Source: Acetoanaerobium sp041831635
GTDB taxonomy: Bacteria > Bacillota > Clostridia > Peptostreptococcales > Filifactoraceae
Direction of reading: 5' to 3'
NCBI GenBank assembly: GCA_041831635.1
Contig: JBHASY010000130.1
Span: 1-21,022 of the forward strand
DNA length: 21,022 nucleotides
The translations under genes and the position numbers were made by a program. Of the stretch, positions 7,308 to 15,284 are shown in pieces; position 1 is the first letter of the stretch; each line of letters opens with the position of its first letter. The notes under the pieces were generated by a model. That model did not search any database, had not been told where the DNA came from, and worked only from the letters and a program-made list of their open reading frames with translations.

Positions 7308-8438
7308 TTATTTTTTAGGTTTCGGTCCTAAATACTGATAGTAATAGCTTTTTAGCATACCATTGTACAATTTTCTTTTTTTATGAAATGAAATATCCAT
7401 AATTTTATCTGCATCTTCCAAAGTCGTTATCACATAATAAGACCAATTTTTTAATTTCTTAAAGACAGACCCCATTTTTTCATAAAATTCGGTAATGTCT
7501 TTTTCTGAGGACAGTCTTTCTCCATAAGGTGGATTTGTGATTAAAAATCCATACTCATCGTCAGTTTCCCAAGTAGTCATATCTTTGACTTCAAAATCTA
7601 TAAGATGCCCTACTCCTGCAAGCTGGGCATTTTCTCTTGCCAGTTCAATTACTTCTTCATCTATATCATATCCTTTTAACTTAAACTGTACATCTTTTTC
7701 CTGAGAAAGAGCATCATTTCTCTCCTCTTTCCAAACATGCTTTGGCAAGAATGACAGGTTTTCTCCTGTAAAATTCCTGTTTATTCCGGGCATTATCCCT
7801 GCTCCATAAAGAGCCGCCTCAATTAAAATAGTTCCGGATCCGCACATAGGGTCTACCAAAGTTCTGTTTTCTCTCCAAGGAGTGAGCATAACCATAAATG
7901 CAGCTAATGTCTCTCTTATCGGTGCTCCACCTGATTTTTCTCTATACCCTCTCTTATGAAGAGCAGGACCTGTGGTATCGATAGTGACTTCCACCACGTC
8001 CTTGTTAATAAAGATAATTATAGGATGAACTGCTCCTGTTTCAGGAAGAACTTGAACCTCATGTTTTTGCTTTAATCTCTCAACTACAGCTTTTTTTGTC
8101 ACAGACTGAATATCGGACTTAGAAAACAGCTTGCTATTTATACTTTTTGCTTTGGAAATAGGAAATTGTGCGTCATGTGGTATATAGTTTTCAAACGGTA
8201 ACTTTAGTATCCCTTGATATAACTGTTCAAAACTGTACGCTTTAAATTCTCCTACTTTGACTAAAACTCTTTCTGCTGTTCTAAGTGACAAATTCGCCCT
8301 TGCTATCTCAAAGGCATCTGCCTCAAAGGTAACTCTTCCGTCAGATACATTTAACACCTTTATTCCCATATTTTTCAGTTCAAAGGAAACAGTCGATTCC
8401 ATTGCAAAAAGACAGGGTGCTATTGCTTGATATTTCAT
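7308..8438 (-). CDS. THUMP-domain class I SAM-dependent RNA methyltransferase (RlmL/YpsC-like)
   Basis: A 376-residue RNA methyltransferase of the COG0116 family; E. coli RlmL and B. subtilis YpsC are relatives that make N2-methylguanosine in 23S rRNA. The N-terminal ferredoxin-like and THUMP region (about 1-155) contains SLRTAERVLVKVGEFKAYSFEQLYQGI. LHKRGYREKSGGAPIRETLAA leads into the catalytic domain. SAM-binding motif I is VDPMCGSGTILIEAAL (near 190), and the catalytic motif is NPPYGERL (302-309), as in amino-group methyltransferases. It lacks the second methyltransferase domain (RlmK part) of E. coli RlmL. It lies 15 bp after the RNase H-LarE gene with an AAGGAG site. Confidence 0.9.
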   Translation of the reverse strand: MKYQAIAPCLFAMESTVSFELKNMGIKVLNVSDGRVTFEADAFEIARANLSLRTAERVLVKVGEFKAYSFEQLYQGILKLPFENYIPHDAQFPISKAKSINSKLFSKSDIQSVTKKAVVERLKQKHEVQVLPETGAVHPIIIFINKDVVEVTIDTTGPALHKRGYREKSGGAPIRETLAAFMVMLTPWRENRTLVDPMCGSGTILIEAALYGAGIMPGINRNFTGENLSFLPKHVWKEERNDALSQEKDVQFKLKGYDIDEEVIELARENAQLAGVGHLIDFEVKDMTTWETDDEYGFLITNPPYGERLSSEKDITEFYEKMGSVFKKLKNWSYYVITTLEDADKIMDISFHKKRKLYNGMLKSYYYQYLGPKPKK

Positions 8439-8453
8439 AGTTTTCTCCTTAGT

Positions 8454-9710
8454 CTAATTATTTATACTTCCTGTTTTATATCCACCTAAATCCAAAGACA
8501 CATACTTAAAACCCAGATTTTTAAGATATTCATCAGTTTCCTTAAATAACTCAAGATTTATGAACGGTTTTATATCCTCACTGTTCATTTCTATTCTGGC
8601 AAGGTCTTCGTGAACTCTTACTCTTATATTTCTAAGTCCCTTTGATTTCAAATATGTCTCTGCCTTATCAATTTTCTCCAGAACTTCTCTTGTAAGTGAT
8701 TGCCCATAAGAAAGCCTTGAAATCAGACAGGCAGCTGCCTCTTTGTCGTGAGTTTTCATTCCCAGTATTTTTAAATATTCTCTGATATCGGATTTAGCCC
8801 AATTTGTTTCTAAAAACGGGCTTTTGATACTCAGTTCTTTTAGTGCTGTCATCCCCGGTCTGTAATCCGACAGGTCGTCGACATTACTTCCGTCATAAAC
8901 CGCACCAGATCCTATTTTTTTTGCATACTCGGATATTTTGTTAAATATAAAACTCTTACAATAGTAACACCGTTTTAAATCTCCCTCTCTAACCTCTTTA
9001 ATTGACAGGATATCTTCTTCTAATATCTCGTGCTTAACTCCTATGCTCTTTGCCAGTTCGACAGCCTCTTTAAATTCTCTCTCAGATATATGAGGTCCTT
9101 TTATAGTAACTGCTACAACATTGTCTTTCAAAACTTTCCTGCACAGAGTTATAAGAAGACTGCTGTCCACTCCGCCTGAAAATGCTACCACAACTTTTTT
9201 ATCTTTCTCTATATATTTTTTTATGTCATCCACTTTTTTCTCTAAATCTCTTCTGACATTATTATGTTCTAAATGAGTATCTTTATATTTTTTTGTCAAA
9301 TCTCCACTTTCATATACAGACATAGTATCCAGTGCAATATTTACTATCCTGTCTGCTTCTTTATTATATTCTCTTTTTATATGTTTTATGCTAAAAGAGT
9401 TAAAATTTCCTATTTTATCTCTGACTTTATCAAAAATGATTTTCAATTCCTGATTTTTTACTTTATATTCGCCTTTGATTTGCTTTACGACCAGTTCACT
9501 ATCCAAAAAAACCTCTGCACTTTGAACCCCAAACCGGATTAAAGCATCCAGTCCCTCAAGTAAAGCAGTATATTCTGCTATATTATTAGTTGCTATTCCT
9601 ATAGGTCTTGCTTTCTCATAAATGATTTCATCATCTTCACATATAACAAATCCTATAGCTGCATCTCCGGGATTTCCTCTTGAGCCTCCGTCACTATAAA
9701 GTTTCATCAT
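8454..9710 (-). CDS. larE: Fusion protein: RNase HI domain plus LarE-type sulfur transferase
   Basis: One continuous 418-residue reading frame holds two unrelated enzymes. Residues 1-130 are an RNase HI of the short bacterial/archaeal type, with all four acidic catalytic positions visible: Asp7 (YSDGGSRGNPG), Glu46 (NNIAEYTALLEGL), Asp70 (VFLDSELVVKQI) and Asp120 (NKEADRIVN). A charged linker (about 130-165) leads to an ATP pyrophosphatase domain of the LarE family, with PP-loop FSGGVDSS (177-184), GSNVDDLSDYRPGM and ACLISRLSYGQ. LarE supplies sulfur for the nickel-pincer nucleotide cofactor of lactate racemase and related enzymes. Cys248, Cys251 and Cys328 suggest the three-cysteine, iron-sulfur-using class rather than the one-cysteine sacrificial type. 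No larA, larB or larC is in view. It overlaps the upstream zinc-ribbon gene by 17 bp. Confidence 0.9.
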   Translation of the reverse strand: MMKLYSDGGSRGNPGDAAIGFVICEDDEIIYEKARPIGIATNNIAEYTALLEGLDALIRFGVQSAEVFLDSELVVKQIKGEYKVKNQELKIIFDKVRDKIGNFNSFSIKHIKREYNKEADRIVNIALDTMSVYESGDLTKKYKDTHLEHNNVRRDLEKKVDDIKKYIEKDKKVVVAFSGGVDSSLLITLCRKVLKDNVVAVTIKGPHISEREFKEAVELAKSIGVKHEILEEDILSIKEVREGDLKRCYYCKSFIFNKISEYAKKIGSGAVYDGSNVDDLSDYRPGMTALKELSIKSPFLETNWAKSDIREYLKILGMKTHDKEAAACLISRLSYGQSLTREVLEKIDKAETYLKSKGLRNIRVRVHEDLARIEMNSEDIKPFINLELFKETDEYLKNLGFKYVSLDLGGYKTGSINN

Positions 9711-10419
9711 TATCTTTTACTTCCTCCAAATATAAAATTCTGCTACAGTGCTCACATTCAGCCAGTTCTGATGCAGTTTTAACTTTTTCAATAGTTGAGA
9801 TATCAAGTAGATTCTTACATATCTCACATACTCCATCTTCCACGCTCGCACATACTATCTTCAAAGTTCGCCTTTTTTTATCGTAGATTTTTAATAACTC
9901 CGGATTTACAGATTTTCTAAGTTTTCTGAGTTTTTTCTCCATAGATTTAATCTTGTCTTCCATATAAACAAGCTTTTCGTGCTGAGCTACTCTTTTTGAA
10001 TTATAGAGTTTTTCCTTCTTGTTATATTTAGATTTAAAAGCATTTAAATTCTTTGAAAGTTTTTCTATAACATGAAATTCTTTCAGCATTTCTTCCTCAA
10101 TATCTATTTTTTTTTCTTTCAATATCGTTTCTTGCCTCTTTAATTCTATTAAAATCTTAGAATTTTGCTGTTCAGATTCATACAATTTCCCTAAAGCTAA
10201 TGAAAGTTCCTTATTCAATTTCAAAAGTTGATTTTCTTTTTCAGACAACCTGTTCCTGACCTCATCCAGATTAACTCTTATTTCATTTCCTTCATCTAAA
10301 AGCAAGTCCAACTCATCTTTCAAAGTTTTTATAGAGTTTTCGTTCATAATTTTTTCACTTTTGAATCTGGCTTTTTCTATTAACCTGTATCCCTTATCTA
10401 TTCTTCTTAAAATCTCCAA
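9694..10419 (-). CDS. Coiled-coil protein with C-terminal C4 zinc ribbon
   Basis: A 241-residue protein of the family annotated as 'zinc ribbon domain protein, C4-type', usually found next to NIF3-family genes. Residues about 20-180 are rich in Lys, Glu and Leu with heptad-like spacing, predicting a long antiparallel coiled coil. The C terminus has two CxxC knuckles (Cys198/Cys201 in CEIC and Cys222/Cys225 in CEHC) that would bind one zinc. The usual tail is a little degenerate. Members are thought to bind nucleic acid or the ribosome, but I know of no firm function. The start is a TTG with AAGGAGAGG upstream. It lies 21 bp after the NIF3 gene and overlaps the RNase H-LarE gene. Confidence 0.85.
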   Translation of the reverse strand: MEILRRIDKGYRLIEKARFKSEKIMNENSIKTLKDELDLLLDEGNEIRVNLDEVRNRLSEKENQLLKLNKELSLALGKLYESEQQNSKILIELKRQETILKEKKIDIEEEMLKEFHVIEKLSKNLNAFKSKYNKKEKLYNSKRVAQHEKLVYMEDKIKSMEKKLRKLRKSVNPELLKIYDKKRRTLKIVCASVEDGVCEICKNLLDISTIEKVKTASELAECEHCSRILYLEEVKDNDETL

Positions 10420-10440
10420 AACAATCCTCTCCTTAGACGG

Positions 10441-11226
10441 TTACACCGACCTAAACGGGTCTCTTAAGGCCACTGAAACAATAAATTCCATTTCCTTTCC
10501 TAATCCATTTTTTAAAATTTCCAGCATATTTTCTTTAAAGTGAATTTCGCTTCCATAATGCCCTATGTCAAAAACATTCATACCTCTGCCGAGCAAGTCT
10601 TGGGCATCGTGATATTTTACATCTCCTGTAAGATACGCATCACACCCTACATCAAAAGCATTTTTTGCATACTCTATGCCGGAACCTGTTACTACACCTA
10701 CTTTTCTGATTTTCCCATTTCCTCCGTCTACCACCCTTATACCGGATAAATTAAGCCTGTCTTTTACAAAAGAGGCAAACATATCTATGCTCATATCTTT
10801 TTTTAAATCTCCGTACCTTCCTATTGCATCAGATTCTGAATTTGTGTAAACCAACTTACCTATGTTCTCAAGAGACAGTAAATTAGAAATATAGTCATTT
10901 AACCCGCCGTCTAAAATATCAAAATTCGTATGAGCTATGTAGACATTTATAGAATTTTGAATTAACTTAAGCATTATGTTCCCTTTATCGTCCATATTTG
11001 TTATCGTTTTAATAGGTCTAAAGATCAAAGGGTGGTGGCTTATGATTAACTGAACCTGATTTTCTATAGCCTCATTTACTACCCCATCGTCTATTTCAAG
11101 TGTTATAAGCACTTTATTTATGTCAGTTTTTTTATCCCCTAACGAAAATCCGACATTATCCCAATCATATGCCAGATTCGGTTTTAAAATTTCATTTAGT
11201 TTCACTGTCAACTCTTCCATTAACAT
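10441..11226 (-). CDS. NIF3-family dinuclear metal-centre protein (YqfO-like, short form)
   Basis: A 261-residue NIF3/DUF34 protein. The family forms toroidal hexamers with a two-metal site. It is annotated in databases as 'GTP cyclohydrolase 1 type 2' or 'Nif3-like', but the cellular role is unsettled. Metal-ligand motifs are present: WDNVGFSLGD, ISHHPLIF (His64/His65), HTNFDI (His99, Asp103) and DIGHYGSE (His223, Glu227). It lacks the PII-like insert of about 110 residues found in B. subtilis YqfO (373 residues), so it resembles the E. coli YbgI length. The first ATG gives a 35-bp overlap with trmK; the next ATG two codons later is also possible, with GAGGAG upstream of both. Confidence 0.9.
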   Translation of the reverse strand: MLMEELTVKLNEILKPNLAYDWDNVGFSLGDKKTDINKVLITLEIDDGVVNEAIENQVQLIISHHPLIFRPIKTITNMDDKGNIMLKLIQNSINVYIAHTNFDILDGGLNDYISNLLSLENIGKLVYTNSESDAIGRYGDLKKDMSIDMFASFVKDRLNLSGIRVVDGGNGKIRKVGVVTGSGIEYAKNAFDVGCDAYLTGDVKYHDAQDLLGRGMNVFDIGHYGSEIHFKENMLEILKNGLGKEMEFIVSVALRDPFRSV

Positions 11227-11920
11227 CTTTTACCAACTCCTCATAACATTTTATCTTAAATAAAATTTCTTTTACTTTTTTATCGTTTTCACTGCTGCTG
11301 TTTTCTCTTATTGTATCTATTATAGCTCTATTAGTGCTTATTTTGGAATTAAGTAATTCAAATAAAACTTCATTTGCTTTTTTTAAATTTATATTTCCTA
11401 TCTCGTCAAATGGAAACTCTATAGTTTTTGATACCTTTTCCGACGAGTATTTACTCACTATTATATGATAAATTTTGCCCTCATCTTTTATAAGTTCCTC
11501 GTCTAAAATATCAAATTTATTTTTATATAAATATTGTCTCAATTTTTCAGGGAATTGTACAGGCTGAAAAATACAAATAGGATGTTTTGTTTTATATCTT
11601 TTATGATAGAACTTATCTAAAATTTCAGAAATCAAAATCCCACCCATACCGGCTATAACTATTACATCAGCCTCATCTAATTTTAATATTTCTAAACCAC
11701 TTCCTAATCTTGTTTCTATTTTTCCGTCTAGACTATTGTCTTTTATCTCAATAACAGCTTTTTCTAAAGAGGCTTTACTAATATCACTTGCAATAGCTTT
11801 TTTTACTATATTATTTTTTACTGCATAAGTCGGGATATAGCCGTGATCGGTCCCTATGTCCGCTAAAATTTCAGCAGATGGAATCAAATTTAATATAGCC
11901 TCCAATCTTTTACTAATCAT
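11192..11920 (-). CDS. trmK: tRNA (adenine22-N1)-methyltransferase TrmK
   Basis: TrmK methylates adenine 22 in the D-loop region of certain tRNAs using SAM. The 242-residue protein opens with SKRLEAILNLIPSAEILADIGTDHGYIPTYAV, holding the family SAM-binding motif, followed by ASDISKASLEKA and VIAGMGGILISEIL, all diagnostic of TrmK. The C-terminal half is Lys/Glu rich and probably helical, as in B. subtilis TrmK. It starts with ATG preceded by CAGGAGATG. It follows rpoD after 170 bp that contain the rpoD terminator, so a separate promoter is expected, but I saw no convincing one. Confidence 0.93.
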   Translation of the reverse strand: MISKRLEAILNLIPSAEILADIGTDHGYIPTYAVKNNIVKKAIASDISKASLEKAVIEIKDNSLDGKIETRLGSGLEILKLDEADVIVIAGMGGILISEILDKFYHKRYKTKHPICIFQPVQFPEKLRQYLYKNKFDILDEELIKDEGKIYHIIVSKYSSEKVSKTIEFPFDEIGNINLKKANEVLFELLNSKISTNRAIIDTIRENSSSENDKKVKEILFKIKCYEELVKDVNGRVDSETK

Positions 11921-12055
11921 AATACATCTCCTGTTTTTTAATTATATTTTTAAAGAGCCTTGTATCTATACTTTTCATATTCTACTGCGTTACTCCCTTT
12001 GCCCGGATAAACTTTTTCTTCTCCAGTTTTCTAATTCCATATTGAATAAATATAC

Positions 12056-12079
12056 AAAAAAGATTCGCCGATGCGAACC
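12056..12079 (-). terminator. Intrinsic terminator after rpoD
   Basis: On the minus strand, 11 bp after the rpoD stop, a 7-bp stem (GGTTCGC with GCGAATC, one G-U pair) closes an ATCG loop and is followed by six Ts. This is a good rho-independent terminator for the dnaG-rpoD unit. A run of As flanks the other side, so it could also act weakly on the plus strand. Confidence 0.8.
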
Positions 12080-12090
12080 TTTTGTATATA

Positions 12091-13251
12091 TCAATCTAAA
12101 TAATCTTTTAATTTTTTCGATCTGCTGGGATGTCTTAGTTTCCTAAGTGCCTTTGCCTCGATTTGCCTTATTCTTTCTCTTGTAACATCGAACTCTTTTC
12201 CTACTTCTTCCAGAGTCCTCGCTCTTCCATCTTCTAAACCAAAACGCAGTTTCAAAACTTTTTGTTCTCTATCGTTTAGAGTGTGAAGTACACTTTCAAG
12301 CTGTTCCTTTAATAAAGAGTAAGCGGCGGCTTCAGCGGGTGCAGGAGCATCGTCATCGGGTATGAAATCTCCCAAATGACTGTCTTCTTCCTCCCCTATA
12401 GGTGTTTCCAGAGACACAGGTTCCTGAGCAATTTTCATTATCTCTCTAATTTTTTCTTCAGGTAAATCCATCTCTTTTGCAAGTTCCTCAGGTCTAGGAT
12501 CTCTTCCGTATTCTTGAAGTAGCTGTCTGTGGACTCTTATCAATTTATTTATGGTTTCCACCATATGAACCGGAATTCTGATGGTTCTGGCTTGGTCGGC
12601 TATAGCTCTGGTTATTGCCTGCCTTATCCACCAAGTAGCATAGGTCGAAAACTTAAAACCCTTTTTATAGTCGAACTTTTCTACAGCTTTTATAAGACCT
12701 AAGTTTCCTTCTTGGATTAAATCCAAAAATAACATCCCTCTTCCCACATATCTTTTGGCGATGGAAACTACCAATCTCAAGTTTGCCTCTACCAGTTTCT
12801 GCTTTGCATCTTCGTCCCCATAGCCCATTTTTTCAGCCAAATCAATTTCTTCCTCAGCAGAAAGAAGTGGAATTTTCCCTATCTCTTTGAGATACATCCT
12901 CACGGGGTCATCTATAGATATTCCCTTCGGAATAGAAAGATCCAGCCTTGTTATATCCTCTTCTTCTATTTCCGCATCCGGTTCGATGTCTATATCGACA
13001 TCCACATCGACATCAGATTCTTTATCGAATTCTTTATTAAAAATGATACTATCATCTTTTATATTTTCCTCTAAAATATCTATTCCCATTTGTGCAAAAG
13101 TGTCGTAGATATTTTCAATTTGGTCTTTGTCAAGTTCCAGCTCACTTAAGGCCTCCCCTATCTGTTCATAGGTCAAAGAGCCATCTTTTTTACCTTTATC
13201 GATTAAGCCTTTTACAGCCGCTTTGTTATCATGCTTTACTTCATTTTCCAA
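12091..13251 (-). CDS. rpoD: Primary RNA polymerase sigma factor RpoD (SigA)
   Basis: The housekeeping sigma factor of RNA polymerase. Region 1.1-like sequence covers the first 65 residues, then a very acidic linker with alternating Asp-Val/Ile (DVDVDVDIDIEPDAEIEEE, about 80-98). Region 1.2 begins at DPVRMYLKEIG. Region 2 has KFSTYATWWIRQAITRAIADQARTIRIPVHMVETI, which melts the -10 element. Region 3 is at RVHRQLLQEYGRDPRPEELAKEM. Region 4 has LKLRFGLEDG and the -35-binding helix-turn-helix (TLEEVGKEFDVTRERIRQIEAKALRKLRH). I chose the TTG at 13251 (386 residues) because AAGGAG lies 9 nt upstream. An in-frame TTG at 13275 would add eight residues but has no ribosome binding site and would bury AAGGAG inside the gene. 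It follows dnaG by about 50 bp. Confidence 0.95.
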   Translation of the reverse strand: MENEVKHDNKAAVKGLIDKGKKDGSLTYEQIGEALSELELDKDQIENIYDTFAQMGIDILEENIKDDSIIFNKEFDKESDVDVDVDIDIEPDAEIEEEDITRLDLSIPKGISIDDPVRMYLKEIGKIPLLSAEEEIDLAEKMGYGDEDAKQKLVEANLRLVVSIAKRYVGRGMLFLDLIQEGNLGLIKAVEKFDYKKGFKFSTYATWWIRQAITRAIADQARTIRIPVHMVETINKLIRVHRQLLQEYGRDPRPEELAKEMDLPEEKIREIMKIAQEPVSLETPIGEEEDSHLGDFIPDDDAPAPAEAAAYSLLKEQLESVLHTLNDREQKVLKLRFGLEDGRARTLEEVGKEFDVTRERIRQIEAKALRKLRHPSRSKKLKDYLD

Positions 13252-13302
13252 AAAAATCAACTCCTTCAAGCCCAAATATCCAAAACCACATCCGGCTTTT
13301 AA

Positions 13303-15054
13303 CTACAAGTCATCAAGTTTCTTCGTCAATTCCATCACCTTCATGCCTATTTCTATTAGTCTTCGCTGGTCTTTTTCATTGCCGGAGTCCAATTTTTTTT
13401 GTTCCTCTAACAAATGATTTATCTTCATTTTTAATGAATTTTTTTTAATTATAAGCATCAAATTGTATATTTGTTCGGAAGATACATCAGCATATGTTAC
13501 ACTTATACCCCTAAATTTCTCTTTGACTACATCAGATAAATTTTTATTTGATAACATTTCAAAAATTTCTTTACTTTCTTCACCGGAAAAATCATCTTTT
13601 GAAATCATTTCTTTCAGTTCATCGTACTGTGAGATATTCTCAGCTAAATAATTCAAAAGAGAAAGTTCCGTAGAAAGCCAAGATTTTTCATCCTTATATA
13701 TAGTCATATCGTTGTTTTTCTGAATTGTAGTATTTGTTTTTTCTATTCCTTTAGTCTCAAACTGCTTAGGGCTAAAATATTTCCCATACACCTCGCTTCC
13801 AATTGCTTTAACAGATAATCCTGTAATACCTGCAAGCCTTATTACTTCGGCTTCAACTTCTACAGGACTATTATGTCTTTTTAAAACAAGTGCAGCTTCT
13901 TTTATGAAAGTGAGTTTGTCCTTTTCTATATCAAAATTATATTTTTTCTGTATCTGCTCTATTTGAAATTGCAGGCTTGACTTTGAAATTTTTATAAGTT
14001 GTTCAAATTCTTCAGCAGACTTATCTCTCAGATACTCATCAGGATCGTTATGTGGAGAAAAATCTACAACGAAAGCATTTACCTCATTATTTTTCAGTAT
14101 ATCTATAGCCCTAAGTGTGGCTTTTATACCTGCCTCATCATTATCATATGCAAGATATACGTTGTTACAATATTTTTTTATGCTCTTCGCTTGCTCTTCT
14201 GTAAGAGAAGTTCCAAGCGATGCCACTGTTGAAGCAAATCCATATTGATGCATAGCTATCACGTCCATATAGCCCTCTACCAGAACAATATCTCTAGTCA
14301 AATTATTTTTTGCTATGTTTAAGCCATACAAATGATTTTTTTTGAGAAAAATATTTGTATCAGATGAGTTCAGATATTTCGGAAGTCCATCGCCTACCAC
14401 CCTTCCTCCAAAAGCTACCACCCTTCCTCTTATATCAAAAATAGGAAACATAATACGCCCAAAAAAACGACTTTTTATCCAAGTTTCTTTTGCTACAAAT
14501 ATTCCGCTTCCTGCCAGTTCTTTTTCGGTATATCCTTTAGTTAATAGATGTTCTCGCAGTTCTGAGTTTCTAGGTGCATATCCTAAACCGAATTTCTTTA
14601 TGATTTTATCACTTAAATTCCTCTTCTTTATGTAGTCTAATGATCCGTCAAAATTATTCCAAAGCATCTGAAAATAATACCTTGCCGCTATCAGGTGTAT
14701 CTGAAACAGTCTTTCTCTCAACTCTATGTTTTGCCTTTGCTCAGAGCTCATAGCCTTATCTTCCGGAAAAACTATATTTGCTTTTTCAGCTAAAAATCTC
14801 AGAGTTTCCATGAAGTCCAGATTTTCTTTTTTCATAATAAAAGTTATAACATCTCCGCCTTCTCCACAGCCGAAACATTTGAATATCTGTTTTTTTTCAT
14901 TTACCATAAAAGATGGCGACTTTTCGTTGTGAAACGGACATAACCCCTTATAACTCTCAGAATTCCCTTTTAGATCTACATAAGATGAAATAATATCTAA
15001 GATATTTATTCTCGATTTTAAATCTTCAATAAAATTATCGTCTATCATAGACAT
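13303..15054 (-). CDS. dnaG: DNA primase DnaG
   Basis: DnaG makes RNA primers at the replication fork. With the start at 15054 it has 583 residues, a normal length. The N-terminal zinc-binding domain shows Cys39 and His42 (CPFHNEKSPSF) and Cys60/Cys63 (CFGC). The RNA polymerase core has LRFLAEKANIVFPED, FGLGYAP, FPIFDIRGRVVAFGGRVVGDGLPKYLNS, and the TOPRIM motifs VEGYMDVIAMHQYG, ASLGTSLT and YDNDEAG. The C-terminal helical part should bind the replicative helicase. This ATG has AGAGG 7 nt upstream; an in-frame start nine codons earlier lacks a good site. The dnaG-rpoD pair is the conserved macromolecular synthesis arrangement. The usual rpsU or phosphatase neighbours are absent. Confidence 0.95.
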   Translation of the reverse strand: MSMIDDNFIEDLKSRINILDIISSYVDLKGNSESYKGLCPFHNEKSPSFMVNEKKQIFKCFGCGEGGDVITFIMKKENLDFMETLRFLAEKANIVFPEDKAMSSEQRQNIELRERLFQIHLIAARYYFQMLWNNFDGSLDYIKKRNLSDKIIKKFGLGYAPRNSELREHLLTKGYTEKELAGSGIFVAKETWIKSRFFGRIMFPIFDIRGRVVAFGGRVVGDGLPKYLNSSDTNIFLKKNHLYGLNIAKNNLTRDIVLVEGYMDVIAMHQYGFASTVASLGTSLTEEQAKSIKKYCNNVYLAYDNDEAGIKATLRAIDILKNNEVNAFVVDFSPHNDPDEYLRDKSAEEFEQLIKISKSSLQFQIEQIQKKYNFDIEKDKLTFIKEAALVLKRHNSPVEVEAEVIRLAGITGLSVKAIGSEVYGKYFSPKQFETKGIEKTNTTIQKNNDMTIYKDEKSWLSTELSLLNYLAENISQYDELKEMISKDDFSGEESKEIFEMLSNKNLSDVVKEKFRGISVTYADVSSEQIYNLMLIIKKNSLKMKINHLLEEQKKLDSGNEKDQRRLIEIGMKVMELTKKLDDL

Positions 15055-15170
15055 TAAACCACCTCTATCTATAAAAAGCACATACGGATTATTATTCTAT
15101 AAAAAATGTTTTTTCCCTCTGTATAAATTTTCCAAAATATATTTTTTTATAAAAAATAGTAAAAAAGACT

Positions 15171-15198
15171 TTCATAACATAAGTATCCTAAATTTCAA
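15171..15198 (-). promoter_or_regulatory. Possible promoter for dnaG-rpoD
   Basis: On the minus strand TTGAAA (15198-15193) and TATGAA (15176-15171) are separated by 16 bp, between the upstream aroF terminator and dnaG. An alternative, TTGAAT with GATACT at 17 bp, overlaps it. The region is very AT-rich, so either could be chance. The remaining ~115-nt leader up to dnaG shows no recognisable riboswitch. Confidence 0.3.
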
Positions 15199-15208
15199 CT
15201 ATATATTC

Positions 15209-15252
15209 AAAAAACTCCAGATTATTTTACATATCTGTAAATAATCTGAAGT
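15209..15252 (-). terminator. Intrinsic terminator after aroF
   Basis: On the minus strand a long hairpin (left arm ACTTCAGATTATTTACA, GATA loop, matching right arm with one bulged base, about 17 pairs) is followed by six Ts. It lies about 32 bp after the aroF stop codon and should end transcription of the folate operon before dnaG. Confidence 0.85.
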
Positions 15253-15284
15253 TCATAAGCTTTTGGATTTTCTAATCAAATAAA

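Noticed and set aside
11856..12146. Open frame of 96 codons on the plus strand across the rpoD-trmK gap
   Set aside because: It crosses the rpoD terminator hairpin and ends inside rpoD in antisense; no ribosome binding site and no recognisable product.
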